Below, in pieces: positions 9,001-15,717 of a stretch of 42,261 bases of DNA. The notes under the pieces were generated by a model, which saw only the letters and a program-made list of their open reading frames with translations, searched no databases and was not told where the DNA came from. A program made the translations under genes and the position numbers. This DNA is from Sphingobacteriales bacterium TSM_CSS. Its GTDB lineage: Bacteria; Bacteroidota; Bacteroidia; Chitinophagales; UBA2359. The first letter of the stretch is position 1. Each line of letters opens with the position of its first letter. The stretch covers positions 1 through 42,261 of the forward strand of contig NBMY01000067.1 of assembly GCA_002212985.1 (NCBI GenBank), written 5' to 3'.

Positions 9001-11878
9001 AACCACCTACGCCGCCATCGGGCCAACCAGACCCACAAGTACAAGAACAACAGGTTCCGGTGTCACCGCCACCGCCGCCTCCGCCGCCACCGCCGCCACC
9101 GCCGTTTCCACCGCTGCTGCTTGCCGCCGCGGGAATATAATAAGCACCATTAGCTGCGGGAGCTGCCGGACGGTCGCCGGGAACAAAACCGGCTCCGGTA
9201 CCACCATTTGCACCAGTGTTTCCATTTCCTGCTGTGCATCCATTTGCATTACAACCAAAGATGTTACAGCCAGAACCGCAGCAATTGCCGCCGCCGGCAC
9301 CGCCGCCGGCACCGCCACTTCCTGCGCCTCCTGCACCTGCTGCTGTTTGGCCACTGCAACCACATCCATTCAGACTGCCCCAACCACCGGCACCGCCACC
9401 ACCACCGCCACCTGCTCCGCCAGAGCCGCCCGGCGTGGAGCCATTACCCCCGCTACTTGCAGCGCCTGACGTAATATTACAGCGAACTATATTATAATTA
9501 CTGGAGTTATTTATCCAAACAGCATAGTTAGACCTACCCCTGTTGCTGGGCGTTGTACCGGTAACATCAGTTGTCGTGATTGTAAGGTCTTGAAGAGTCC
9601 ATCCTGACAAGCCATTTGATTTAAAACCCATTCGATGTTCTATATCGTTACTGCCGGTAGTAGCCGATGTTTCTAAGCCCAACATAGTTATGGAAGTAAT
9701 AGCTGCACTATTTTTAACGTATTCGCCTGTAACCAAATCCAAACGGTAACCACCTTCTAAGATTACATTATTAACCAAAGTTACTACATTTGCCTGGGTA
9801 TAATTACCCTCTAAAACCCTAATATGGGTTCTTGCCCCACCCGAATTAGTGGCAATGGTTAAACCTTGCCCAATAGTTGCCACCGGAGCAGTAGGAGACC
9901 CTATATTAGCATCGTTTCCGCCCGAACCCGGCGGCGCTACATATATAATACCGCAATAATCGGATGTTGCAGTTACCGTACAGGTGCTGGTAGCATTTGC
10001 AGCAGCGCAGGCATCGGCAACGGTTAACGTGACGGTATATATCTGACTACCATTGGGCGGTGGAAATGTAATATTGGTAGTTTGTGCATTGGGGGCAGAA
10101 ATAGTAACACCAGCTGAAGGCGAAACCGACCATGTATAAGAAGTTGCATTGGCAACAGCGCCAACGGCCGGCACTATTGGCATAGTAAACGAATAGGCTA
10201 TACCTCCCACAACACTTGAGCCGCAGGCATTGCTGATGATAGGAGGCGCATAAGGAAAGTAAGTTACCCGAAAACAGTCTGAAATAACCGAATTTAACCG
10301 TGGCCCCGATGAAGTGTAGCTTCCGGTTCCGGTGCGGTTGCTGCAAATAACCCGGTAAAGGCGGGTGCCCGGCGTTTGCGGCGGTACATAATCTTTCCAG
10401 TAGGCGCCTGGTATATCTGTCCAGGTGGCGTTGGTGGGGCAGCCGGTAAAGCCGTTGCCATCGCCGTCATCGTCGCCGGTGGTGCTGGAAACCTGCCATT
10501 GGTAGTAAGTAGTTTGCTGCGCATTGACCGACAGTGTAGTTGACGTTCCAACACAAAGCGTGCGGTCTTTGGGCGCAACAATGGTTACGGTTGGTGTAGC
10601 CTGAATCCAACGGTACCGCAACCAAGCAGTCCAGTTAATATACGAAGACGAGCTTGCCCTCAACGGCACATCGAGGTAATTCCAAGTGGTAGTGCCTACA
10701 TTTGGAGACGGCACACTGTTTCGCCAATTTATTATTCCGGTTGTGCCCGACCAATAGGCATCATCATCAAAGAGCAGGCAAAAACCTGCGTCAAAAGTAC
10801 AATCAGATCCACATTGAAAACCAAACAAACTCCAGCTGTCTTCTTCCCATAACTGAAGTTCTATTTCAAATTCTTTAAAGTTGGTTTGTGCAGTTGTATA
10901 GCTTTTATTGAGCAGATTCACGATAGGATTTCCTGTGTTCCATTGCGGCACTTGCTGCGCAAGAGATGTAATACAGGAAGATGCGCCCGAAAAACCGGCA
11001 AGGTTATCGCGGGCACGCCAAAGTACCCTTAATTCTTCGGCATCGGTAAGCCCGAAAAAGCAGTTGAAACCGCCGTCGTAATCCACATCGCTCCAAATAC
11101 CCATCAGTTGTACATCAAGTTGCAGGTTGCCGTCCTGATATTCGATGCCGCCGCTTGTTTGGTTGGTAGAGAGGGTTGGCAGCGGAGGCAGCGGATCTAC
11201 CCAATCCCACTGATAACCAAACAAAACGGCATAACTCGATTGCTCGCCGCCACCCAAAATATCGGTTTGTACATAATGAACCTGCCCATTGGGGCCTCCC
11301 CTGAAGGGGTTTACCACCGATGCCTGCGAATACCCTATATAGTTGTCATCGCCTAAAAGTCCACAGCAAAACTGCGGGTTGTACTGCCATGGGTCGGTTC
11401 CGCCATCGCAAGGCCATATACAACCGGTGTCGTCGTCTTCAAACATTTCGGCCACAGACCAGTCAAAAGAAGTAGGCGCTGCTGTAGCCGGATAACTAAT
11501 GTCGAGCAATAAAACGCCATTGCCATCTTGAGTCATGGGCCAATACCCACCGCCACCCGGCAGTTGCAAGCCTGCCCATTCTATTCTGCTCCACCAACGG
11601 TTTTCATCGCCGTTTGCCCTAATATTAACGCCCGAAGGCGACCAGCCTATACCGGTTACATCGGTACGCGGGCGCACCCTGATACCGCGATACACATACT
11701 CCTGTACACCGGGGTCATCGCAATTGGCGTTGGTCCATACTTTGTGTACCCAAACTCTCAGTCTAATTCGTCCGTCGTTGAGTTGTGTGGTTTGCCCGTA
11801 GGCAAGCCCAAACCAAAGGCTTAATAAAAAGACTACTGTAACGTGTAACAGTTTGAAAGTGTGTATAGCTTTTATCAT
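1..11878 (-). CDS. Giant multi-domain SprB-repeat surface protein, 5' part (C-terminus beyond the window)
   Basis: An open frame of at least 3959 codons runs from an ATG at 11878 off the left edge. I checked the frame at several points (2773, 4165, 5572, 9064) and it is continuous. A signal peptide is visible at residues 1-28 (hydrophobic run ending LAYGQ). In order, it shows a unique N-terminal region; Ig/PKD-like modules near 430-625; a beta-helix-like segment from about 639; a glycine-rich stretch at about 803-1058; many Ig/PKD-like modules, including three diverged tandem repeats of about 80 residues near 1714-1960; an HYR-like module at about 2044-2294; a lamin-tail-like domain at about 2563-2774 (INEVSNGP...EWFELL); two divergent SprB-type repeats at about 2797-2957; and then 13 near-identical 77-residue SprB-type repeats. 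SprB of Flavobacterium johnsoniae is a gliding adhesin exported by T9SS. A similar surface or adhesive role is inferred here. The expected T9SS sorting domain would lie outside the window. The gene starts 65 bp after the stop of the upstream minus-strand gene. Confidence 0.95.
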   Translation of the reverse strand, partial: MIKAIHTFKLLHVTVVFLLSLWFGLAYGQTTQLNDGRIRLRVWVHKVWTNANCDDPGVQEYVYRGIRVRPRTDVTGIGWSPSGVNIRANGDENRWWSRIEWAGLQLPGGGGYWPMTQDGNGVLLLDISYPATAAPTSFDWSVAEMFEDDDTGCIWPCDGGTDPWQYNPQFCCGLLGDDNYIGYSQASVVNPFRGGPNGQVHYVQTDILGGGEQSSYAVLFGYQWDWVDPLPPLPTLSTNQTSGGIEYQDGNLQLDVQLMGIWSDVDYDGGFNCFFGLTDAEELRVLWRARDNLAGFSGASSCITSLAQQVPQWNTGNPIVNLLNKSYTTAQTNFKEFEIELQLWEEDSWSLFGFQCGSDCTFDAGFCLLFDDDAYWSGTTGIINWRNSVPSPNVGTTTWNYLDVPLRASSSSYINWTAWLRYRWIQATPTVTIVAPKDRTLCVGTSTTLSVNAQQTTYYQWQVSSTTGDDDGDGNGFTGCPTNATWTDIPGAYWKDYVPPQTPGTRLYRVICSNRTGTGSYTSSGPRLNSVISDCFRVTYFPYAPPIISNACGSSVVGGIAYSFTMPIVPAVGAVANATSYTWSVSPSAGVTISAPNAQTTNITFPPPNGSQIYTVTLTVADACAAANATSTCTVTATSDYCGIIYVAPPGSGGNDANIGSPTAPVATIGQGLTIATNSGGARTHIRVLEGNYTQANVVTLVNNVILEGGYRLDLVTGEYVKNSAAITSITMLGLETSATTGSNDIEHRMGFKSNGLSGWTLQDLTITTTDVTGTTPSNRGRSNYAVWINNSSNYNIVRCNITSGAASSGGNGSTPGGSGGAGGGGGGGAGGWGSLNGCGCSGQTAAGAGGAGSGGAGGGAGGGNCCGSGCNIFGCNANGCTAGNGNTGANGGTGAGFVPGDRPAAPAANGAYYIPAAASSSGGNGGGGGGGGGGGGGDTGTCCSCTCGSGWPDGGVGGSGGSGGLGGSGGLGGGSSFAIFRNNSNTGVNILNIGTTPGAAGIGGNGANGQPGTGGLAGTPGAVHGGCDGGTGGTGGSGGSGGSGGRGRDGANGVNGAMCVVTSGVAAISNPSTAIPTAEITASYRQGCTNSYITLTSPFTASAFSSYDAGGAIVNDVTSSLSSYNSFSDPLAIYYTSTGRKDLQIGGNTYYDFIHIVTTRTLPVIDALPTTVCVGTNNITLGCTPNSPTLSTAYEWTIQETPVTGLLTPTPAYTFSVEDPGPVTLQNNTGCPISYQIRLRVRDDCCGWSIPVFATVTVELPITNNTINAPAFTSFCTSGNPGNITGSFPAGGICSYTYQWQQSINGGVFTNIAGATAQSYDPPNLAAIGTYQYIRIVSSSVCGSSTSNVVTINVYAPPTVAPIGGTVCAGQTLQLFGNALPGSGSIVSHQWSGPGAAYLNSSSIENPIFNATALTSGSFILTYLALDSNGCQATANITVTIAPLPVITNPPLPSTICSGQSVIYNPTSNLGSPPTVFSYTSTVTSGTVTGNTSSLNGNINDVLVNTGTTPATVVYTVTPGTPAGCAGFPITFTVTVSPPPTVPVPAVDRTNFCSDDPGNISLSATGGSGTTLQWFTGSCGGTAIGTGNPLVIASPTTTTTYYVRYQDACSNVSGCATVTVNVSQLPTANITPNPATVCTNGTLVLNGNPTGGSGSYTVHTWTASGGSLTNGNTVAPTFNAPSVTSQTTYTVTYRVTDSNGCQSAVVSRTITVNPLDAASVANLNACQNGTTYFPVITGVTGGTFSQPPGLSINSATGAINANASTPNTYTVVYNTAGAPASVCPRTTTFTVTILAPDVAVINSMSLCTNGGITFPNVSSGLTGGTYTGFTPAGLSMNLATGAINPSASTPGAYTVTYNTASAPLSVCPANITFTVTIIAQDQASIANVSLCQSAGAYTPVVTGTQGGTYSSIPGGLSINTITGVITPSSSFPNTYTVTYNTAPTGSLCPTTTTFQVVILSTPATPGAMTGPTTLCPGATANYSVPAVSGATSYSWTVPAGATINTGQGTTGVNVTWGASGGSICVRAQNTCGLSGPRCVTVTVSDTQNPTITCPAAMTIPAGPTCSVQMPNLTLANGTVLANSVTEFSGTQGSNNWYYGEYFANSSCNFAQLPTWNSGLSQWQNSQPFNTPYLNGNSGHPGVTDYKWAVRRWVAEITGNINIALQFQDLNTSCGNGAHIRVFVNGVEIWQYFNVPSALTNWNLTNIFVKQGDVVDFVIDPNGTDTGCDATLLTAVITSNTTFTATDNCGTPTVTQSIAAGTSIAPGVSTVTLTATDGVGRTATCSVNITVTNNTNASWTPPSNLCATSAPVTLTPVQPTLSFYCTSLTGTWSGTGITNNGNGTASFNPSGLSGNIPVTYTIGTGACQATSTQNIAVAAAPTAAVSGAAFVCTGSSTNLTASGGATYNWSTSQSGATITVTPSSTATYTVTVTNAASCTTTASATVSVENCNNCQITNPVVTTTCSSPFCPGSPLGDYFLVVTFNNTNGGANGVDIYVNGILLADNVAYSGTGTTNVCINHASFIANGESNIQVVITDANASPPSTLTSLNPACNGCLTTSSGLAINEVSNGPTGNQEWFELLVTGNQLLNLNGWVINDNNGTFNGGSVSTGYLFFNLPNSPACSVLSAIPPGSIIVVYNGESGGKDPNIPADDPYDSNGDGIYIMPSTHLCFSYCNNETIPCASPGATPAWSTFMGLNNTGDAAQTLSPTGAFFTGIAYGTVGNTTAPAGSVYLPVNNTFQFSCGSLSNVSNYSGGASSIRSPGLANSTNNQTLINLLATNSVCYNCATYTEPATALNISATVVSNVSCNGGSNGAIDLTANGGTSPYTYDWSNDGPENPDNDPQDLTSVAAGVYTVTVTDNINCTASVSATITEPNALTVTSNQVNINCNGGSNGSIDISVTGGTSIYTYDWSNDGPENPDNDTQDLTSLSSGSYTVTVTDSNNCTVSSSFVITQPTALTASITAQTDVNCNGGATGSVTILASGGTPAYQYNIGSGNQASGTFGGLTSGSYTVTVTDANNCTTTVSVTITQPTALTASITTQTNVNCNGGNTGSVTILASGGTPAYQYNIGSGNQASGTFGGLTSGSYTVTVTDANNCTTTVSVTITQPTALTASITTQTNVNCNGGNTGSVTILASGGTPAYQYNIGSGNQASGTFNGLTSGSYTVTVTDANNCTTTVAITINQPTALTASITAQTDVNCNGGNTGSVTILASGGTPAYQYNIGSGNQASGIFGGLTSGSYTVTVTDANNCTTTVAITINQPTALTASITAQTDVSCNGGNTGSVTIAASGGTPAYQYNIGSGNQASGTFGGLTSGSYTVTVTDANNCTTTVAITINQPTALTASITAQTDASCNGGNTGSVTIAASGGTPAYQYNIGSGNQASGTFGGLTSGSYTVTVTDANNCTTTVSVTITQPTALTASITTQTNVNCNGGNTGSVTILASGGTPAYQYNIGSGNQASGIFGGLTSGSYTVTVTDANNCTTTVAITINQPTALTASITAQTDVSCNGGNTGTVTILASGGTPAYQYNIGGGNQASGTFGGLTSGSYTVTVTDANNCTTTVSVTITQPTALTASITAQTDVNCNGGNTGSVTISASGGTPAYQYNIGGGNQASGTFNGLTSGSYTVTVTDANNCTTTVAITINQPTALTASITAQTDVNCNGGATGSVTISASGGTPAYQYNIGGGNQASGTFNGLTSGSYTVTVTDANNCTTTVAITINQPTALTASITAQTDVNCNGGNTGSVTISASGGTPAYQYNIGSGNQASGTFNGLTSGSYTVTVTDANNCTTTVAITINQPTVLTASITAQTDVNCNGGNTGTVTIAASGGTPAYQYNIGGGNQASGTFNGLTSGSYTVTVTDANNCTTTVAITINQPTALTASITAQTDVSCNGGNTGSVTIAASGGTPAYQYNIGGGNQASGTFGGLTSGSYTVTVTDANNCTTTVAITINQP
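3011..3490 (-). repeat. Two divergent SprB-type repeats with an acidic loop
   Basis: These two units of about 240 bp sit directly N-terminal to the homogeneous array in the giant protein. They keep the NCNGG...GG(T)SxYTYDWS...YTVTVTDxxNC frame of the SprB repeat. Their central loop is Asp/Asn-rich (DGPENPDND followed by P/TQDLTS) instead of the NIGGGNQASGTFNG seen in the array. Their codons are also more A+T-rich than those of the array. They may be the older form from which the array did not expand. That is inference. Confidence 0.85.
8705..9470 (-). other. Glycine-rich segment of the giant protein, with a 13-codon polyglycine run
   Basis: On the minus strand this codes for about 255 residues dominated by Gly, with Ala, Ser, Asn and scattered Cys pairs (for example GCGCSG, GNCCGSGCN, GTCCSCTCGSG). 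Positions 9065-9103 give 13 consecutive Gly codons. It interrupts a segment with beta-helix-like phrases on both sides (SNYNIVRCNI before, SSFAIFRNNSNTGVNILNI within). It is therefore probably a loop or insertion in a solenoid. The trinucleotide run is a possible slippage site. Confidence 0.85.
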
Positions 11879-11943
11879 AACGTGTTGTGTGTATATGGGT
11901 AGCAAGAGTGTTTTGGCTATAAGGGCGGGGGTAGGTTGTTTCG

Positions 11944-12474
11944 TTACTCTTCGGTGTTTAAGATTCGGTAGTAACCGTTAAAATCAATCAATAGCAAGCG
12001 AAGCGGCTCTACAGCGCCATCCTTAAAATACAGGTTAAAACGGGCGGCTACTATTTTCATATCGGGGGTTGAGCCAAACCGCTGGCTGGTTTGTACCGGT
12101 TTAATTTCAGCAATTTTGCCCCTGTAAGATTGAAATAGTTCTTTTACCCCGTTTGACCATGCAATAAACATAGGGGCTGCCTGCTGGTTAATTTGAGGAT
12201 AATTATTGGCTTGCAACATGGTAATGTAGGCCTGTGCCAACTTTTCGTCAAAAAAATATTGATCCAGTTTGTCAAAAGGTTGCCCGGCAGTGCCCAACGT
12301 GCAATTAAGGGCTTCTACCAATTCATTGAGCTGTTGCGGCGATGGCTCAAAAGCATTTTTTTCTGTAGTATTGCCGTTAACAAATGCCCTTGGAGTTTGT
12401 TGGGCGAAGAGCAATTTCGGCATCAGTAAGTACATAACTAAAATTATTTTTGCAATGATTACAGCGCGGTACAT
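11944..12474 (-). CDS. Small secreted protein, family not recognised
   Basis: 176 residues if translation starts at the ATG at 12474. The open frame extends to 12510, but the added 12 residues lack signal-peptide character and include the promoter-like box. The N-terminus is a clear signal sequence (basic start, long hydrophobic stretch, ending LLFAQ). The mature part has about 150 residues with no motif I can name. Its C-terminal half (from about 'IVAARFNLYFKDG' to 'LIDFNGYYRIL') reads like alternating beta strands, as in small NTF2-like or DUF-type secreted proteins, but this is weak. It lies 65 bp upstream of the giant adhesin gene on the same strand, so the two could be cotranscribed. No strong separate promoter was seen in the gap. 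Confidence 0.8.
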   Translation of the reverse strand: MYRAVIIAKIILVMYLLMPKLLFAQQTPRAFVNGNTTEKNAFEPSPQQLNELVEALNCTLGTAGQPFDKLDQYFFDEKLAQAYITMLQANNYPQINQQAAPMFIAWSNGVKELFQSYRGKIAEIKPVQTSQRFGSTPDMKIVAARFNLYFKDGAVEPLRLLLIDFNGYYRILNTEE

Positions 12475-12507
12475 ACACTTGAGTTTAATGTAAATATAGG
12501 GTTGCCA

Positions 12508-12540
12508 CAAATATAGATAAATTAATTTAATTATGGCAAA
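12508..12540 (-). promoter_or_regulatory. Bacteroidota-type promoter for the small secreted protein
   Basis: On the minus strand a TTTG box (12540-12537) is followed after 21 nt by TATATTTG (12515-12508), an exact match to the TAnnTTTG -7 consensus of Bacteroidota. The predicted start of transcription is about 25-30 nt before the ATG at 12474. This supports that start over the longer frame. It may also drive the giant adhesin gene downstream. Confidence 0.65.
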
Positions 12541-12692
12541 AATAGGATTTTTTCTGCTTTTTTCGGCAATTTTTCGGATAAATTTCCCTTAACTGACAAT
12601 TTCATGTCAAAAAGAAGTTAAACATTGTAAATAGTCATCTGCAGCAGTGATAAAAAACCGACGTTCCGGATAAGAAAAGCATCATACCTAAA

Positions 12693-13745
12693 TTAATTGC
12701 AATCTGGAAAAGCTGGGTTGCCAGGGCTGCTGGCAAATTTAAGGGCTTTCGTTCGTGGGTCGCAGGCCAATAAATCTAACGACTGGTTACTGAGTTTTAC
12801 GTTCAAAATTTGCTTACTGTAACGAGATGCAAATAATCCTAACCCTCCGTTAATGTTGGTATATTCCAACAATATTTGGCTGGCGGTAACACCAAACTGG
12901 GCAAAAGAAACATCGTTGTACGTTTTTAGTTCGTTGCTGCCGGCATGAATGAAAAAGTCAAACCCTTTAAAATAGCGGTATTCTACCGAATCGACATCGG
13001 ACAAGTTTTGGTTTAGGAAAGCAAAGAAGGCATCAATATTTAAATCGTAATTTACCTTACCCGTTTCAATGGAAGTTTCTCGGTTCAGGTTAGAAAAAAC
13101 GTTCCATTTGATGGTTCGGGGTTCTGTAACAATGCTACCCGACGGGGCAATGCGCTGCTCATCGAACCTTACATACATGTCCATATCATATATGCCTACT
13201 TCATCGGAGGGCGACCATCGGAAGGTATAGTTTTCAGACAAGAGGCTTATATCAAATTCAGGGTCGGGCCTTATAGCGTCAAAATTGGCTATAACATCGG
13301 TTTCTGCCGTAATTACCTTGTTTTCCGGGGTGGTTACTTCAATACGGTACTTAAAATCGGGGTTTAGGGGGGCATTGGTTTTGTATAAGTAATACGGGCT
13401 GGTTGCAAACAAGCCATTATCTTTTACAATACCCTCGGCGGCGGCATTAACCCTTTGCATGGTTAAGGTTTGAAGCACATTATTGCTGGCATCTATGCGT
13501 TTAAGTTGTACCTGTGCAGGCGGGTTGTGGTAGAGCGAGTCGGCAATGGGAGCTATTTCAAGTGCACTAGTGTTTTCGCTCAGGAAAGCCTTATTTACCC
13601 TTACATATTGCGCAGTGTCGCCGGCATTTAGCAAACCATAAATTACCGTAATCTCTTTCCAATCGGAGGCAATGTCAAAATCGGTACTGCACGATGAGAA
13701 AAGGAACAGTAAAAAAGAACACAAAACGAGACATTTTTTTTGCAT
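12693..13745 (-). CDS. Predicted outer-membrane lipoprotein, DUF4249-like
   Basis: 350 residues from the ATG at 13745. An upstream in-frame start at 13784 exists, but the 13745 start gives a proper lipoprotein signal (MQKKCLVLC..., hydrophobic run, then LFSSC as lipobox with the lipidated Cys near residue 19). The mature protein begins with a beta-rich domain (ITVIYGLLNAGDTAQYVRV, then VQLKRID, YLYKTN and YRIEVTTPENKVITAET). This pattern resembles DUF4249 lipoproteins of Bacteroidota, whose role is unknown. The family assignment is by general look only. It is divergent from panB. A hairpin-free gap of about 220 bp separates it from the next minus-strand gene. Confidence 0.8.
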   Translation of the reverse strand: MQKKCLVLCSFLLFLFSSCSTDFDIASDWKEITVIYGLLNAGDTAQYVRVNKAFLSENTSALEIAPIADSLYHNPPAQVQLKRIDASNNVLQTLTMQRVNAAAEGIVKDNGLFATSPYYLYKTNAPLNPDFKYRIEVTTPENKVITAETDVIANFDAIRPDPEFDISLLSENYTFRWSPSDEVGIYDMDMYVRFDEQRIAPSGSIVTEPRTIKWNVFSNLNRETSIETGKVNYDLNIDAFFAFLNQNLSDVDSVEYRYFKGFDFFIHAGSNELKTYNDVSFAQFGVTASQILLEYTNINGGLGLFASRYSKQILNVKLSNQSLDLLACDPRTKALKFASSPGNPAFPDCN

Positions 13746-13781
13746 AAACTTGCTTAGCAATTTTGGGTTTGTATAAAGTTC

Positions 13782-13814
13782 CAAAAATAGGTTGTTTTGT
13801 CCTAATTTTCACAA
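13782..13814 (-). promoter_or_regulatory. Bacteroidota-type promoter for the DUF4249-like lipoprotein
   Basis: On the minus strand TATTTTTG (13789-13782) matches TAnnTTTG exactly. A TTG box at 13814-13812 lies 22 nt upstream of it. Transcription would begin roughly 30 nt before the ATG at 13745, which supports that start and not the one at 13784. Confidence 0.55.
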
Positions 13815-13974
13815 AAACTGCCGGTAATTATGCAATTGTAGCTTACAGTTGCTAATTTTCGGACTAAAGAGCAACCGGGGGTTGGCGGTTCACCTCCCTG
13901 TGGTTTTTTTGCAGGTATTTTTTCCGGGTTTTTCCGAAATTGGTTATTGCTTACATTCATAAATTTCTCTTACT

Positions 13975-14796
13975 ATGTCAACTTACAAAAGAATTGAAGT
14001 AAAACGCATTACTACGCACATATTACAAGCCATGAAAGAACAAGGCGAAAAGATTAGTATGCTTACCGCCTATGACTACTCCATGGCCAGAATTGTTGAT
14101 GATGCCGGTATAGACATTATTTTGGTGGGCGACTCGGCCTCTAATGTGATGGCCGGACATGAAACCACGCTGCCAATTACGTTAGACCAAATGATTTACC
14201 ATGCCTCTTCTGTGGTGCGGGCGGTAAAAAGGGCGCTGGTGGTGGTAGATTTGCCTTTCGGGTCTTACCAGGGTAATTCCAAAAAAGCGCTGGCTTCCAC
14301 CATACGTATCATGAAAGAGTCGGGCGGCCATGCCATCAAGTTAGAAGGCGGACGCGAGGTTAAAAATTCTGTTGAGCGCATTTTAAGCGCCGGTGTGCCT
14401 GTTATGGGGCATTTGGGCTTAACGCCGCAATCTATTTATAAATTCGGAACCTACTCGGTACGCGCCAAAGAAGAAGAAGAAGCCGAGCGCTTAATAGAAG
14501 ATGCAAGATTGCTTGAACAAATTGGGTGTTTTTCCATAGTAGTAGAAAAAGTGCCTGCTGCGTTGGGCAAACGGGTAGCCGAAGCGGTAAAAATTCCTAT
14601 TATAGGCATTGGCGCCGGCCATTATGTTGACGGTCAGGTATTGGTATTGCACGATATGTTGGGCATTACCCAAGATTTTAACCCAAGGTTTTTACGCCGC
14701 TATCTTAACCTGTTTGCCGAAATAAAAAACGCAGTTCAGCGTTATGTGGAAGATGTTAAACTTGGCGATTTCCCGAATGACAAAGAACAGTATTAA
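13975..14796 (+). CDS. panB: 3-methyl-2-oxobutanoate hydroxymethyltransferase (ketopantoate synthesis)
   Basis: 273 residues, against 264 for E. coli PanB. It transfers a hydroxymethyl group from 5,10-methylene-tetrahydrofolate to 2-oxoisovalerate, giving ketopantoate for pantothenate and coenzyme A synthesis in the cytoplasm. Family signatures are present in order: [31 protein letters not shown] with the metal-binding Asp of GDS near residue 53, VDLPFGSYQ with the second metal-binding Asp, [22 protein letters not shown] and IGIGAG. The ATG start is followed closely by conserved sequence. The next gene begins 30 bp downstream on the same strand, so cotranscription is likely although the functions look unrelated. 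Confidence 0.97.
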   Translation: MSTYKRIEVKRITTHILQAMKEQGEKISMLTAYDYSMARIVDDAGIDIILVGDSASNVMAGHETTLPITLDQMIYHASSVVRAVKRALVVVDLPFGSYQGNSKKALASTIRIMKESGGHAIKLEGGREVKNSVERILSAGVPVMGHLGLTPQSIYKFGTYSVRAKEEEEAERLIEDARLLEQIGCFSIVVEKVPAALGKRVAEAVKIPIIGIGAGHYVDGQVLVLHDMLGITQDFNPRFLRRYLNLFAEIKNAVQRYVEDVKLGDFPNDKEQY

Positions 14797-14826
14797 TTTT
14801 TCCAATATTCATTAACAACTTGAAAC

Positions 14827-15696
14827 ATGAAATTCAAATTCCTGCTTGCTGCCTTGTTTTTGTGCGCAGTAACCGCTTTTACCCCTCCCCCTTCAGGCTA
14901 CGACCCCGATGTTAAAGGACTGCTCGACAATATGTACGCAGGCATTGACCGGGCTAAAACCATGCAATATACTTTTTTTCAGAAAGAACGCATGATTAAA
15001 GGCTGGAACAACGCCGAAACATTTACCAAGCTCAATGTTGCACCGCTTAAAGTTTACCTGAAAACCAAAACTCCCGATGGCGGCCATATTGAAGTATTGT
15101 ATGCCGACGGCGAGCGCGGAGGCAAAGCGCTTATCAAACCAAACGGTTTTCCGTATGTAAATGTTAAACTGCACCCTACCAGCAAACAAATGATGGGTAC
15201 GCAACACCATACCATTTTATCAATTGGCTTTAAAAAAGTAAAAAAAATTATTCAGGACGCATATAAACGGGCTGCCGCCCAAAACGGGGTAAATCAGGTA
15301 TTTAAATTAACCGGCTCTACCACCTACGATGGAAAGGACTGTTACATTCTACAAATTACCGACCCCACCTTTGCCTTTACCAACTACACCGTTAAAACAG
15401 GTCAAAGCCTTTATGATATTGCCCGTGAGCAAAATATAGCCGAATATATGATTATGGAACGCAACAAAGGAATAGATGATTATTATGATATTAAAGCCGG
15501 ACAAGTGATTAAAATTCCAACCTCGTATGCTGCAAAAACCACCCTATATATTGACAAAAAAACATTTCTTCCCATTTATCAAAAAATGGAAGATGACAAA
15601 GGGCTTTTTGAGCAATACGAAATGAAAGGTCTGAAGGTAAACCCCATGTTTAGCGTTGCCGAATTTACCGAAGACTGGAGCGATTACGGGTTTTAA
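14827..15696 (+). CDS. Secreted DUF1571-like protein with an inserted LysM domain
   Basis: 289 residues with a signal peptide (hydrophobic stretch, residues 5-18). Residues about 28-180 look like the DUF1571/LolA-like fold (KVYLKTKTPDGGHIEVLYADGERGGKAL..., then HPTSKQMMG, HHTILSIGF, YDGKDCYILQI). A LysM module lies at residues about 187-231 (YTVKTGQSLYDIAR...IKAGQVIKIP). The expected end of the DUF1571 fold then resumes (TTLYIDKKTFLPIYQKMED...FEQYEMKGLKVNP). LysM domains bind peptidoglycan or chitin-like N-acetylglucosamine polymers, so periplasmic anchoring to the wall is a reasonable inference. The substrate of the main domain is unknown. It lies 30 bp after panB and converges on ppa. Confidence 0.88.
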   Translation: MKFKFLLAALFLCAVTAFTPPPSGYDPDVKGLLDNMYAGIDRAKTMQYTFFQKERMIKGWNNAETFTKLNVAPLKVYLKTKTPDGGHIEVLYADGERGGKALIKPNGFPYVNVKLHPTSKQMMGTQHHTILSIGFKKVKKIIQDAYKRAAAQNGVNQVFKLTGSTTYDGKDCYILQITDPTFAFTNYTVKTGQSLYDIAREQNIAEYMIMERNKGIDDYYDIKAGQVIKIPTSYAAKTTLYIDKKTFLPIYQKMEDDKGLFEQYEMKGLKVNPMFSVAEFTEDWSDYGF

Positions 15697-15717
15697 TACC
15701 CGTTTACCAACCCGGGT

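Noticed and set aside
8853..9497. Plus-strand proline-rich and histidine-rich open frames
   Set aside because: They are the complement of the Gly-rich coding stretch (GGN codons read as NCC/GCC), so the proline richness is an artefact.
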